In this document: one piece after another, positions 1 through 9,600 of the stretch
Numbering within the stretch: the stretch's first letter is position 1
Layout of the letters: each line of letters starts with the position of its first letter
From: Psittacicella hinzii
GTDB taxonomy: Bacteria > Pseudomonadota > Gammaproteobacteria > Enterobacterales > Psittacicellaceae
DNA: 49,801 nucleotides
NCBI RefSeq assembly: GCF_003585885.1
Contig: NZ_NRHC01000030.1
Coordinates: 1-49,801 of the forward strand
Reading direction: 5' to 3'
Position numbers and translations under genes: made by a program
The notes under the pieces: model-generated
Databases searched by the model: none
The model's input: the letters and a program-made list of their open reading frames with translations, nothing else
Told to the model about the DNA's origin: nothing

Positions 1-309
1 ACAAAAGTACGGATTTCAGGATAAAAAGCTAGTCAGATTGCTCTAACTAGCCAAACCTTTAACTTATAAAAATAATAATTAAACCGTAATATGCAAATAT
101 AAGATATTACTCTTATACTAGCCAATAAAACGGGCAAATTCTTAAGTTTTCCTTATACAGGCAGGTAATTTATCACTTCAAATGGTAAGCTCAAATACCT
201 GATAGACTAGCTTATATTTAAAACAAACGATATTTGTAAAATAAGTTCACTAGATTTTTTGTTGTACCAAATGATGGCATTAGATTTCATAGGTACGAAA
301 ATACACCGG

Positions 310-338
310 CTTAATAACGTTTATAGTGTGTTATTAAG
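310..338. repeat. 9-bp perfect inverted repeat
   Basis: The arm at 310-318 (CTTAATAAC) is exactly complementary to 330-338 (GTTATTAAG) around an 11-base loop. It is the first of a series of hairpins in the non-coding start of the window. Neither side has a clear T-tract, so terminator function is not evident. Confidence 0.55.
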
Positions 339-385
339 GGTAACTTTATGCAAGATCTCTCGCAAAAAAAGTATTACCTAAAAAA

Positions 386-414
386 TTAATTAAAACACTA
401 TGTGTTTTAATTAA
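386..414. repeat. 13-bp perfect palindromic hairpin
   Basis: TTAATTAAAACAC at 386-398 is exactly complementary to 402-414, leaving a 3-base loop (TAT). The structure could extrude as a cruciform or form a stable RNA hairpin. There is no long T-run immediately after it. Confidence 0.65.
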
Positions 415-441
415 ATCCTTTCACTAAACTATTTAGCAAAA

Positions 442-468
442 GTAAAAAATATTATTTGTATTTTTTAC
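442..468. repeat. 10-bp inverted repeat
   Basis: GTAAAAAATA at 442-451 pairs exactly with TATTTTTTAC at 459-468 around a 7-base loop. The A and T tracts within the arms make it weak but potentially terminator-like in both directions. Confidence 0.5.
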
Positions 469-631
469 CAGTAATGCTAACATCGATATAGCTTAAGAAT
501 TCCATTTTAGTTCCTTAATACTTTTACTGAATTATATTAAACCTAAGAAGCTACTTTAACAAATGTTAAGTTAAACATTTGCTTAAACGTTTTAATTAAG
601 TGTGCTTATTTTCTTCGCTAAACGTTTAACC

Positions 632-681
632 TTCTACCAAATTCTTAAGTTTATAAATTAAAAACTTATACATGGGTAGAA
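632..681. repeat. Nested inverted repeat (two-part stem)
   Basis: An outer arm TTCTACC (632-638) pairs with GGTAGAA (675-681), and an inner arm TAAGTTT (646-652) pairs with AAACTTA (662-668). Both are perfect, giving a two-segment stem with an internal loop. The left inner arm lies in the 15-base sequence that also occurs at 135-149. Confidence 0.45.
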
Positions 682-836
682 AGCAAGTAGTTATACCATT
701 CGATTTCTAAACAATCAAACAGTCTTCTTTCGGCTTGCATATTATACATGTTTTTAAAGTAAAAAGCAAGATCTTAGCAAATTATTTTTATAGGCTCTAA
801 TTACTCTTTAAGCAATCAGCCCACTGCAAGTCATCT

Positions 837-890
837 ATAAACTCATAAATGCTTAGACCTCTTGAAGAAGCTAAGCATTTATGAGTTTAT
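837..890. repeat. 20-bp perfect inverted repeat downstream of aroK
   Basis: The arms 837-856 and 871-890 are exact reverse complements over 20 bases (left arm begins ATAAACTCATAAATG), around a 14-base loop. This is the longest perfect hairpin in the first kilobase. It lies about 80 bases beyond the aroK stop in the direction of aroK transcription. No T-tract follows on the minus strand, so it may be a 3' end stabilising hairpin rather than a classical terminator. Confidence 0.7.
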
Positions 891-968
891 GTAAAATAGT
901 TTTTGTACAACAAAGCTTAGAACTATCAATTGCTTTGCTATATTATTGCATTCCTAAGAAGTAAAAAA

Positions 969-1643
969 TTACTCATTATCTAGGAATTGATATTCTTTTT
1001 CTTCACCGGAGCTTTCACCATCTTTTTCAACTTTAGCTCGGCGAATACGTTTATAAGGGTTGTGTTGTACACGTCCCGCAAAACTATCAAGAAAATCTCG
1101 TTGAGAAATGATTTTGTTGTTATTTAAGAAAGCAATAATTTCTTCAACAATTGCCATAGGACTTTTGTTTTTCACCGCAACCGTATAGTCAGCAAAATAT
1201 TCATAAGTTAAATTACGCTTTTCATGTAAATCAACTAATTTAGCATGTAATTCTGCTTCATCTTTACAATTTTTTACTATAGGTCGTTTGCTTAATTCTT
1301 CATCAGTTAAGAGGCGAGTCATTTGCGTATTGATATCTATTTTTAAGTAGATAACAAAACCAAAGTCTTTCATGTAAAGACCATTACGCATTCTGGTTAA
1401 GATCCCACCACCAGTAGAAATCACGGTGCTATCAATTAAAGTAGTTTGTTGCAAAACAGCAGTTTCAAAAATACGAAACTGTGTTTCTCCTTCGTCTTTA
1501 AATATAGCATTGATTGATTTACCAAAAAGTCTTTCAATATTAGTGTCAGTATCAACGAAGTTAATGTTTAGCATCTCTGCTAATAATTGCCCAACCTTTG
1601 TCTTTCCTGAGGCCATATGGCCAATTAAATAAATATTGCGCAT
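969..1643 (-). CDS. aroK: Shikimate kinase with C-terminal extension
   Basis: Phosphorylates shikimate to shikimate 3-phosphate with ATP in the cytoplasm (chorismate pathway). A P-loop is present at residues 8-15 (GHMASGKT), the acidic DTD at 31-33, a substrate-binding Arg at 57, the GGG turn at 78-80 and the lid Arg-Pro at 120-121. At 224 residues it is about 50 longer than usual shikimate kinases; the excess is a charged C-terminal tail rich in Arg, Lys and Glu after about residue 175. The P-loop has Ala-Ser where many AroK proteins have Gly-Ala/Ser-Gly combinations. The start lies 4 bases after the asnC stop, so the two are probably co-transcribed. aroE of the same pathway is at 25086. Confidence 0.95.
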   Translation of the reverse strand: MRNIYLIGHMASGKTKVGQLLAEMLNINFVDTDTNIERLFGKSINAIFKDEGETQFRIFETAVLQQTTLIDSTVISTGGGILTRMRNGLYMKDFGFVIYLKIDINTQMTRLLTDEELSKRPIVKNCKDEAELHAKLVDLHEKRNLTYEYFADYTVAVKNKSPMAIVEEIIAFLNNNKIISQRDFLDSFAGRVQHNPYKRIRRAKVEKDGESSGEEKEYQFLDNE

Positions 1644-1647
1644 CTAG

Positions 1648-2157
1648 CTAAGTCTCCCCGTTATCCTTCTCATTTATAGCAAGTTCAAGGTTGCCTTCAT
1701 AGAGATTTATTTGGCGACTAATAGGTCTATCCATAGATATGATTGTATCAGTAGATTGTATCTCTTCAATACTTTGAATTTTTTCGGTTAAAATTCGATG
1801 CAATGAACTAATACTATCTACTAATAGTTTTATAAAAATAGAGTAGCGTCCTGTAGTATAGTAAGCCTCTGTAACTTCATTGATGTCACGTAAACGGTCA
1901 ATTACGCTACGGTAACTATGTGCTGAATTTAAGGTTATGCCTATAAAACACATAATCTCGTAGCCTAGCTTTTCAGATACTATATGAATTTTAGCTTTTT
2001 CAATTACGCCAGCGCTACGCATTTTATCCAAACGCACATGAATCGTACCTACACTAATGCCATAGGCTTTAGCAATTGAACGATATGAGATATTAGGGTC
2101 ACGTGATAATTGGAGCAAAATATACGCATCTAGATCATCGTATTTATAAACGGACAT
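1648..2157 (-). CDS. asnC: AsnC-type Lrp family transcriptional regulator
   Basis: Lrp/AsnC family DNA-binding regulator. The N-terminal helix-turn-helix spans about residues 20-45 and the ligand-binding RAM (ACT-like) domain about 65-150. The stretches reading GTIHVR, CFIGI, EVTEAYYTTG, YSIFIK and EIQST coincide with E. coli AsnC, which responds to asparagine and controls asnA and its own gene, so AsnC is a better call than Lrp. Its 169 residues include about 15 extra at the C terminus. asnA is not in the window. On the minus strand a TATAAT-like -10 lies about 35 bases upstream (plus-strand 2191-2196). In E. coli asnC is only a few genes from oriC; here it is about 28 kb from mnmG. Confidence 0.88.
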   Translation of the reverse strand: MSVYKYDDLDAYILLQLSRDPNISYRSIAKAYGISVGTIHVRLDKMRSAGVIEKAKIHIVSEKLGYEIMCFIGITLNSAHSYRSVIDRLRDINEVTEAYYTTGRYSIFIKLLVDSISSLHRILTEKIQSIEEIQSTDTIISMDRPISRQINLYEGNLELAINEKDNGET

Positions 2158-2229
2158 TTTAAACTAACCTTATCTACTTTTATAACTGATATTATATAAT
2201 TTTTTTTAGCTAATTATATAAATTTAATA

Positions 2230-2260
2230 AAAAAATGCCGACAAACGTCGGCACTTTTTT
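2230..2260 (-). terminator. Rho-independent terminator of the opp operon
   Basis: A stem GCCGAC (2237-2242) / GTCGGC (2247-2252) with a 4-base loop lies just after the oppF stop. On the minus strand it is followed by a run of seven T. The A-tract on the other side would also let it stop plus-strand transcription. Confidence 0.9.
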
Positions 2261-2261
2261 A

Positions 2262-3287
2262 TTAAACATTTTTTACATTTATGAGATTGTAACAAGCTAC
2301 AAAATGCGGTTCTACACCATTTTCTGAAACATTATCAAGAGATGGCGCTTTAGTCGCACACCCTTCACTTGCATATTTACAACGAGTTCTAAATACACAG
2401 CCCGAAGGAGGGTTTATCGGTGATGGTAAATCACCATCTAAGAACTCAATTTTCTTATCTCTTTCTAGATGTGGATCTGGGATAGGTACTGCCGACATTA
2501 ATGCACGAGTATAAGGGTGTTTGGTATTATCAAAAATCTCTTTTGAGCTTGATAATTCAAATACAGAACCAAGGTACATTACTAGTACACGGTCTGAAAT
2601 ATGACGAACAACCGATAAGTCGTGGGCAATAAAAATTAAACTAATCCCATATTCTTTTTGTAAATCTTTTAGTAGGTTAACTACCTGCGCTTGGATAGAT
2701 ACGTCTAGAGCTGATACAGGCTCATCACAAATAATAATTTTTGGACGAGTAATTAAAGCTCGAGCAATACCGATACGTTGCGCTTGTCCACCAGAGAATT
2801 CATGCGGATAACGGTTAATCATGTTTGGTAGTAAACCAACTTTTTTCATCGTTGATAATACTTCCGCACGAATTTCACTTTTAGACATTTTAGGGAAGTG
2901 AATTTGTAGAGGCTCGGCAATTAGCTCACCAACAGTAATACGTGGATTTAAAGAAGCCGAAGGATCTTGGAAGATCATTTGGATATCTTTTTTGTATTTA
3001 CGGCGTTTGCGCTGACTAATACCAATTAATTCTTCACCTAAGAATTTAACACTACCTTCACCTTCAACTAGACCTACAATAGCACGAGAAAGGGTTGATT
3101 TACCACAACCTGATTCCCCGACTACACCTAAGGTTTCCCCTACGTGTAAATCAAAGTTTACATTTTTAACCGCTTTTAGAGTGTTATATTTATTAAAAAA
3201 CAGCCCACCTGAACGTTTAATCTTGAATTTAACATCAAGGTTACGCACACTTAAAAGCAGATCGCCTTTTTTAAGTTCTTTAGTCAC
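2262..3287 (-). CDS. oppF: Oligopeptide ABC transporter ATP-binding protein OppF
   Basis: One of the two ATPases that drive oligopeptide import through OppBC at the inner membrane. Walker A is at residues 57-65 (GESGCGKST), followed by the Q-loop (QMIFQDP), the ABC signature (EFSGGQAQR) near 172, Walker B (IIICDEP) near 195 and the switch His in IAHDLSVV. The C-terminal oligopeptide-transporter domain has the PSPINPPSGC segment and clustered cysteines that in this family can hold an Fe-S cluster. Length (341) fits the family. It is the last gene of oppB-C-D-F, starting 14 bases after the oppD stop, and is followed by a clear terminator. Confidence 0.96.
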   Translation of the reverse strand: MTKELKKGDLLLSVRNLDVKFKIKRSGGLFFNKYNTLKAVKNVNFDLHVGETLGVVGESGCGKSTLSRAIVGLVEGEGSVKFLGEELIGISQRKRRKYKKDIQMIFQDPSASLNPRITVGELIAEPLQIHFPKMSKSEIRAEVLSTMKKVGLLPNMINRYPHEFSGGQAQRIGIARALITRPKIIICDEPVSALDVSIQAQVVNLLKDLQKEYGISLIFIAHDLSVVRHISDRVLVMYLGSVFELSSSKEIFDNTKHPYTRALMSAVPIPDPHLERDKKIEFLDGDLPSPINPPSGCVFRTRCKYASEGCATKAPSLDNVSENGVEPHFVACYNLINVKNV

Positions 3288-3301
3288 TTGCCTAACCTCT
3301 T

Positions 3302-4405
3302 TTACTTGTTAAGAGCTATACCATTGTGATCCACAATTACATCACGATTGTTGAAATAATGCGCGTGAACCTCGGTATATTTCTCACCTGTTAATTCTTC
3401 ATGTAACTTATGATAACGTCTTGTCATTTCCTCTTCTGGAATATGACACGCACGACGTCTATCATTACCAAATGGAGTTAAAGCCGCTAAACCGTTACAA
3501 GCTTCTACAGCGTGCTCACAACGAGGCATAAACGGACAACCTTTTGGTAGATTTAGTAAGTTAGGCGGGTTACCAGGGATTGAAGATAACTTGATGTCAT
3601 CTTTATCAATACGTGGAATTGATTTTAATAAACCTTGCGTATATGGGTGTGTAGGATCATAGAAAATGTCATCTGTTGCCCCATACTCCATGGTTCTACC
3701 ACCATACATTACAAGCACTTTTTCACAAAAGCCTGCAACTACCCCTAAGTCGTGGGTAATAAGAATTACTGAAGTTTTAAAATCTTTTTGTAATTCACGG
3801 AGAAGATTCATTATTTGCGCCTGAACCGTTACATCAAGTGCGGTTGTTGGTTCATCAGCAATAATTACTTTTGGTTTACAGAGTAGAGACATAGCAATTA
3901 CTACACGTTGTCTCATACCACCAGAAAATTCATGCGGGAACATAGCTAAACGTTTTTCCGCTTCTGGCATTTTAACCGCGTCTAAAATGTCTTTTGAAGC
4001 TTTTAAAGCATCACGTTTTGACATTCTTTTGTGGATTACTAAAACTTCAGATAATTGGTCACCGATAGTTAAGTAAGGGTTTAATGAAGTCATTGGATCT
4101 TGGAAGATCATTGAGATTTCATTACCACGAATACGGTTTAATTGTTTATCATCAATACTTAGAAGATCTACTTTCCCAAAATTAGATTCATACATAGCTT
4201 TACCATTGGTAAAGCCATTTGAAGCTAATAAACCAATTAAAGAAAAAGATGCTTGCGATTTACCAGAACCTGATTCACCTACAATACCAAGAGTTTCACC
4301 TTCACGTAGCTGGAAATTTAATTTATTTACAGCGGTTACTACCCCATCATTGGTTCTGAAGTTTACTTCTAAGTCTTGAACATCTAATAGTAACTTAGAC
4401 ATCAT
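3302..4405 (-). CDS. oppD: Oligopeptide ABC transporter ATP-binding protein OppD
   Basis: Partner ATPase of OppF. Walker A is at residues 43-50 (GESGSGKS), then the Q-loop (MIFQDPMTSLNP), the signature EFSGGMRQR, Walker B VIIADEP and the switch His in ITHDLGVV. The C terminus carries the oligo/dipeptide transporter domain with the Cys-containing segment CPFMPRC. At 367 residues it is slightly longer than E. coli OppD because of a C-terminal tail. Two consecutive ATG codons at 4405 and 4402 follow an AAGGAT ribosome site; either could be used. It is separated from oppC by 64 bases containing a hairpin. Confidence 0.96.
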   Translation of the reverse strand: MMSKLLLDVQDLEVNFRTNDGVVTAVNKLNFQLREGETLGIVGESGSGKSQASFSLIGLLASNGFTNGKAMYESNFGKVDLLSIDDKQLNRIRGNEISMIFQDPMTSLNPYLTIGDQLSEVLVIHKRMSKRDALKASKDILDAVKMPEAEKRLAMFPHEFSGGMRQRVVIAMSLLCKPKVIIADEPTTALDVTVQAQIMNLLRELQKDFKTSVILITHDLGVVAGFCEKVLVMYGGRTMEYGATDDIFYDPTHPYTQGLLKSIPRIDKDDIKLSSIPGNPPNLLNLPKGCPFMPRCEHAVEACNGLAALTPFGNDRRRACHIPEEEMTRRYHKLHEELTGEKYTEVHAHYFNNRDVIVDHNGIALNK

Positions 4406-4421
4406 TTTATCCTTTTATCTC

Positions 4422-4446
4422 CTTTAGCAAATAGACTTTGCTAAAG
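4422..4446 (-). other. Intercistronic hairpin between oppC and oppD
   Basis: CTTTAGCAAA at 4422-4431 is perfectly complementary to TTTGCTAAAG at 4437-4446 around a 5-base loop. There is no T-run after it on the minus strand, and the oppD ribosome site (AAAGGAGA, then AAGGAT) begins in or right after the stem. It is therefore more likely an mRNA stability or translation-control element than a terminator. Confidence 0.6.
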
Positions 4447-4469
4447 ATCTTATACCTTTGAAATTATTC

Positions 4470-5381
4470 TTAACGATCTTTTGGATCTAGAGCATCACGT
4501 AAACCATCACCGATAAATGTGAAACAGAAGATGGTTGTCGATAAGAATAACGATGGGAAGAAAAGTAACCAAGGTGCTACTTGCATCACAGATGAACCGT
4601 CAGCAATTAGAGAACCCCAAGAAGCTAATGGCTCTTGAACCCCTAGACCTAAGTATGAAAGTGCTGACTCACCAGCAATTGCGCCTGGAATTGAGAAAGA
4701 TAAGTAAATAACAATCGTCGACATTAAGTTTGGAACGATGTGTTTTAATACTATTTTTGGATTGCTTACCCCAATTACTTTAGCAGCGTCGATATACTCA
4801 CGATTTTTTACCGCAATAGTTAAACTACGGATCATACGAGCTTTACCATACCAACCTGTAATTGACATTAAACCAATTAGGGTTACTAATGAATTACCAA
4901 AGAACACTAAAGCCATGATAATTACAAATAGACTAGGTAATGAATCTAGTACTTCCAAAGTACGCATCATTAAGCTATCTACTAGACCACCAAAGTAACC
5001 AGAAATAGCTCCGTATGTTACCCCAATGATAATTGAGAAAATTGCAGTTAGGAAACCGATAGTAAAGGAAATTCGACCGCCGTAAGCAATACGAGCTAAC
5101 ACGTCACGACCATTTTCATCTGTTCCTAATAAGTGAAGAGATGAAGGACCTGAAGAAATGTTATCCCAGTCAATATCTTCATAGTTCCAATGTGTAAAAA
5201 ATGGTGCAAAAATTACAAATAGTAAAATTGCCAATAAAACAACTGTTGAAGCTACCGCTGCTTTATTACGCATAAAACGAATTAAAGCATCTTGCCAATA
5301 AGAACGAGAATCAATTTCTAATTCTTCGACTTCGTTTGCCTTAGGTGCTCCATTATTTTTATTTAGAGTTTCTGTTGACAT
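4470..5381 (-). CDS. oppC: Oligopeptide ABC transporter permease OppC
   Basis: Inner-membrane permease subunit. An N-terminal cytoplasmic segment of about 35 residues leads to a first membrane helix near 38-62. The binding-protein-dependent transport domain occupies about 105-300 with five further helices. The EAA-loop region reads EYIDAAKVIGVS, and the C terminus GDGLRDALDPKDR is identical in character to E. coli OppC. Length (303) matches. The ATG at 5381 follows an AGGAG ribosome site. It lies 17 bases after oppB, clearly in one operon. Confidence 0.96.
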   Translation of the reverse strand: MSTETLNKNNGAPKANEVEELEIDSRSYWQDALIRFMRNKAAVASTVVLLAILLFVIFAPFFTHWNYEDIDWDNISSGPSSLHLLGTDENGRDVLARIAYGGRISFTIGFLTAIFSIIIGVTYGAISGYFGGLVDSLMMRTLEVLDSLPSLFVIIMALVFFGNSLVTLIGLMSITGWYGKARMIRSLTIAVKNREYIDAAKVIGVSNPKIVLKHIVPNLMSTIVIYLSFSIPGAIAGESALSYLGLGVQEPLASWGSLIADGSSVMQVAPWLLFFPSLFLSTTIFCFTFIGDGLRDALDPKDR

Positions 5382-5398
5382 ACCAATCTCCTAAGGTC

Positions 5399-6319
5399 TT
5401 AGAACTTAATACGTGGATCAACCACAGCCATAAGGATATCGTTAACAATATTAGCAACAACAATTAATACCCCTGACAGGATAGTAATACTTAATACCAG
5501 ACCATAGTCACGGTTAGTTGCCCCTTGAACATATAGTTGCCCTAAACCAGGGATACCAAAGATTTGTTCAACGATAATAGAACCAGTAATAAAACCAACA
5601 AAAGATAAAGTTAGTACTTGTACAACTGGTACAGCCACAGCTCTTAAAGTATGGTGTACGATAATGTAACGTGTACTTAAACCTTTTGCCTTAGCGGTAC
5701 GAATGTAGTTATTGGTTAGAACTTCGATCATATTACCACGTGTAATACGAGCTAAGAAAGTCATACTACCGTAAACGTAAATAATGATCGGTAGGATCAT
5801 ATTCCTTGTAGCCCCACCGTTCCAACCTCCGGAAGGAAGCCAACCTAACTTAACGGCAAATATATAGATTAAAACAGGAGCAGCCACGATTGTTGGTATA
5901 ACCGAACCAACAACTAAAAGACTGATTACTGAGTAGTCAATCCAAGTGTTTTGATAAAGTGCAGCAATAATCCCAACTGTAATCCCTAAAACTAACACGA
6001 TTAAGAAAGCAATCGAACCTAGTTTTAAAGAAGCTCCAAAAGATTGTCCTACTAATTGGTTTACAGTAAAGTCTTTATACTTAAATGAAGGTCCTAGGTC
6101 ACCATGGAGAAGATTATTTAGATAAATAATAAACTGCTTCCATATAGGTTCATTTAAGTGATATTTCGCTTCAATGTTAGCAATAATTTCAGGCGGATAA
6201 GCACGTTCAGATGTAAATGGACTACCTGGTGCTAAACGCATTAAGAAGAAAGTTATTGCGATAAGTATTAGCAATGTAGGAATTGCTTCTAAAATTCTTC
6301 GAAAAATATACTTATACAT
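5399..6319 (-). CDS. oppB: Oligopeptide ABC transporter permease OppB
   Basis: First permease subunit of the oligopeptide importer, with six predicted membrane helices, the first at about residues 9-28. Segments such as LEAIPTL, MRLAPGSPF, EAKYHLN, GPSFKYKD, GGGWNGGA and the EAA loop YIRTAKAKGLS match E. coli OppB closely. I take the ATG at 6319 (306 residues, MYKYIFRR), which fits the E. coli length and N terminus; an in-frame GTG at 6328 would add three residues. oppA, the binding protein normally encoded immediately upstream, is not here or elsewhere in the window, so the peptide receptor must be encoded elsewhere or be unlinked. Confidence 0.95.
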   Translation of the reverse strand: MYKYIFRRILEAIPTLLILIAITFFLMRLAPGSPFTSERAYPPEIIANIEAKYHLNEPIWKQFIIYLNNLLHGDLGPSFKYKDFTVNQLVGQSFGASLKLGSIAFLIVLVLGITVGIIAALYQNTWIDYSVISLLVVGSVIPTIVAAPVLIYIFAVKLGWLPSGGWNGGATRNMILPIIIYVYGSMTFLARITRGNMIEVLTNNYIRTAKAKGLSTRYIIVHHTLRAVAVPVVQVLTLSFVGFITGSIIVEQIFGIPGLGQLYVQGATNRDYGLVLSITILSGVLIVVANIVNDILMAVVDPRIKF

Positions 6320-6698
6320 AAAGGTCACTCTAATTTCGTTATCTTAAAAATGACCTAACGACAATATTAATTAAGATAACAACAATAAACAACAACTAAC
6401 TTTTGTTAGTAAACTAAAAACAAACTTAACTTCATCGAAGTTTTCGCTCTTTAATGAAGTATAAATATTTCAAATACTTATTTATCCTACTATGATTTTA
6501 TAAATATTTCAAGAGCTAACAATATCTTTTTAATAATTCTTTTATTCTAATTTTTATATCAGTAGGTTAATTTTATTTTACCAAATAAATCCGTTTATAC
6601 AGCATAAAAAAATGGATTTCCATTTTTTTATGGAAATCCATTTTCAAATAAAATTATAAATTCGAAATATTCTTAGAAAAATAAACCTTTAAGCTCTC
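6320..6698. other. Intergenic region upstream of oppB
   Basis: About 380 bases with no gene. It contains the terminator at 6609-6644, an inverted repeat GTTATCTTA / TAAGATAAC at 6338-6346 and 6372-6380, and a short palindrome AACTTCATCGAAGTT at 6428-6442. A further pair AGGTCA (6322-6327) / TGACCT (6351-6356) immediately precedes the oppB start. These sit where the opp promoter and any operator must lie, but I cannot assign a regulator. Confidence 0.5.
6609..6644 (-). terminator. Terminator of the 1209-residue gene
   Basis: AAAATGGATTTCCAT (6609-6623) is perfectly complementary to 6630-6644, with a 6-base loop. Read on the minus strand it lies about 55 bases after the stop at 6699 and is followed by a T-run. 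It separates this gene from the opp operon. Confidence 0.85.
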
Positions 6699-9600
6699 TT
6701 AGTTACCAGATGAGCGCGCTGGTTTACTGCCAAAAAATTTCATTAATTCATTGAGCGAAGGAGTATTTACAAATGAATAAGTATCCTTGTTATGCTCTAA
6801 ATAATAGTATGGCGAGAAGAAATCTACGCGTAACATCTTATAAGTAGCTGTTGGGTTTTCCAGTAATTGAGAAATCGGTGGATAATAGTTCATCAGTAAC
6901 CCACCACTAAAAACAGTACTATCTAAAGCAAGAAAACCTAAAGTAGGCGCTATTTCTTGCATATTGGCTAATAAGAATACGCTACCTGTAGATTTAAAGC
7001 CTCTAGCTAATAAAGTTGCTTGTTGAATTACAGCTTGAGGAATTTCTCTTTCTGGATCAGCTATCACTACCGCATGACTAAAGACTGCACGCTCTAACTC
7101 AATAGATTTGTAGTCATGAACCACAAAACCAAATTCAGGTGCTAGAGCAGCTAAGAACTCTTTAGCTTTAGCATTATTAACTACTACTAAGCCACGAGTT
7201 TTGTTATTACGCGGTTGTAATAAAATACTTAAAGCTGCGTTTACCACTTTAGATTTAGTTACATCTAAATATGGGACGTAAATATCTAAAGCTTTTTCCC
7301 CTAAAGCAGGGATATAACCATAACGGCGCTTAGCTTCTAACTGCCCCTTATCTACTAAATAATAGTCTGGATTAGGATTTTGTGGCAGATTATAAGCGGA
7401 GATAGGTAAATCAAAAGCTTCAAGGCGTGCTACTTTTGCTTTAGCTAAATTCTCTTTTAAATAAGCTGCTAAAGCTTGAGGATCACCATCTGCTTTAAAC
7501 TCTTTATCGCTTAAAGTTTTAAACTCCATAGCGTTAAAGTTAATCCCGTAAGCATAACGATCACTTGTTGGTAAATCGCAGATTAAATGCTGAGTTGGGA
7601 TACGTTGTCCCGTAATATCTGCTAATTTTACCACGCCATCAGTTGCAGGCTCTGGAGAACTAATAAACACTAAAGATGAGCGTTTTTCAATAAAGAGATT
7701 TTTTACAAATTCTGCAAATTCACTTGCAGTCTCACGCTTATACAGATCAAGACAGTTTTCAATTACAATTACGTCTGGATTTGCTTCACGGCAATATTGT
7801 AAGTAGTCTGAACGCGTTAATAAAATTAACTCTGTCTCACCAAAATACTCTTTATTGTTTTCATAGAAATCAAGAACTAGCTCTAAATCAGCATTTACTA
7901 ATTTAGGATTAGTTACTTTTAACTGACTAATGTAATTTACAGCTAATAAGATATCACTATCTATGTCTTGATTTAAAATCTGATCAACAATTGTAGAGTC
8001 TTCTGAAGAAAAGCCTGGTTTTGAGTCATCGTGATAACTTTGCTCTAGTAAATTTGCAACAAAGTTATTTTTGATTTGCTCAACTACAGCTACAACATTA
8101 TCATAAGCTTCATTACGCACTTGATCGTATTTACTATCTACTGCAAGAATTGATGTTGGTGAAAGTGGCTGATCTTTAATCTCAGCAAATTGTTTTACCA
8201 CTACTCCAGCATTTTCTTCTTTATTAAAGATATTAGTAAATAATTTAGCGTAAACCGGTAATAAAGCTGCTTGACTATCACTTACAACCCAGAAAGCAGA
8301 AACGTTACGCATATGCGAAACTTTTTTCTTTCTCTCGGTAAATAAACTAATTAAGCGGTGGATAGCTATTGAAAGGTTGCTAATTAAATCACCAGAGTCT
8401 AAGTTTAGATGATATATATTGCCAGAAATATTTTCATCACTTAGATTTTGTTTGCCACTTATTGGCGTTGTAAAGAAATTACGATTAACGCCTGCTAGCG
8501 CAAACAAGTTACCATTTAAATTTGGATAGTAAGAGATTTCTAAATTATTTAAACGCACAGTTAAGAACTTATCACTTGATAATTGGCTATTCCAATTTCT
8601 TTGTTCTTGGTGGTCAAAATAATTACTAAATACCGTATCAGTTGCTGATAACGTTGGCGTGTAGTAAAAGTTTACATCTACTGGTAAATTGTTTCTACGT
8701 ACCATACGACGGTTACGTAAGAAATCTAACACTGCTTTTTGTTGTTCAAATAAGTTCTCTTGTACTTTTTCTAAACTATCCTGATCACCGCGATAACTCG
8801 CTTCTAGTTTATTAACGTCTGTACCATAAATAATTAGCGGAGAAGCTACTTCTTGGTGACGCCAAGCTGAGCTATTGATTAAAGGTAATAAATCTTGATC
8901 TAATTTAACCTCTTTTAAAATAACAATAACTTCATATTGTGTTCTAAATAGAGTTAAATCTTCAGCAGAGATAATATTTAAAAAGTTTAGGTGATTGCGT
9001 AACTCTGGAGCTTGCTCAAATAAAGCTTCAACTTCTTCAACCGTTCTTTCCATATTATCAGTAACGATTAAAGTTTTACGTTGTCTTACCGCAAAAGAGA
9101 AAGCTGTTAAAAGCTGCCCATCAATTCCTTTAATTCTACTTAAGAATTTACTAGGAGATAAACGAATTGTATAAGGTCCAGAAGTACTTACCCCACTACC
9201 ATTTACAAAGTTACGTAAATCTTGATATTCATTCAAGAGAGTAAGGTTTACGCGATCTTTATTCCCACCAATATTATCGAGGCGAGCATAGTAAGGTACT
9301 AGAGTATCTAAAATCTTAGGATAGATTTTACGTACTACTAAACTAGTTAAATCTTCTAAGTTTAAGCGTTGTGTTTGACGGAATAAATCACACCAAAACA
9401 TAGTTTGTGGATTTAAGGCACGCATAAACGGAATTAAACCAGCTCGTTTAGCATAGTACTTAGGTAAGTTGTACAGATAACCATCTAAGACATACAGTAA
9501 ACCAAGAGGAGCTGTAGTGTAACGATAAGTTTTATCCGAAATTTCTACATCTGTCCCATCTTCCATTTTCCCATACACAGTTTTACTCGTTTCGTATGAA

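Larger units (their letters stand above)
1..968. other. Long non-coding region with several inverted repeats
   Basis: No convincing reading frame is visible on either strand in these 968 bases, which are very AT-rich. The stretch holds perfect inverted repeats at 310-338, 386-414, 442-468, 560-581 and 837-890, and a nested pair at 632-681. It also holds an exact 15-base direct repeat at 135-149 and 638-652. aroK ends at 969 on the minus strand, so its transcript would run into this region. I see no tRNA-like or rRNA-like sequence. It could hold regulatory RNA, a decayed gene or transcription-termination structures. Confidence 0.6.
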
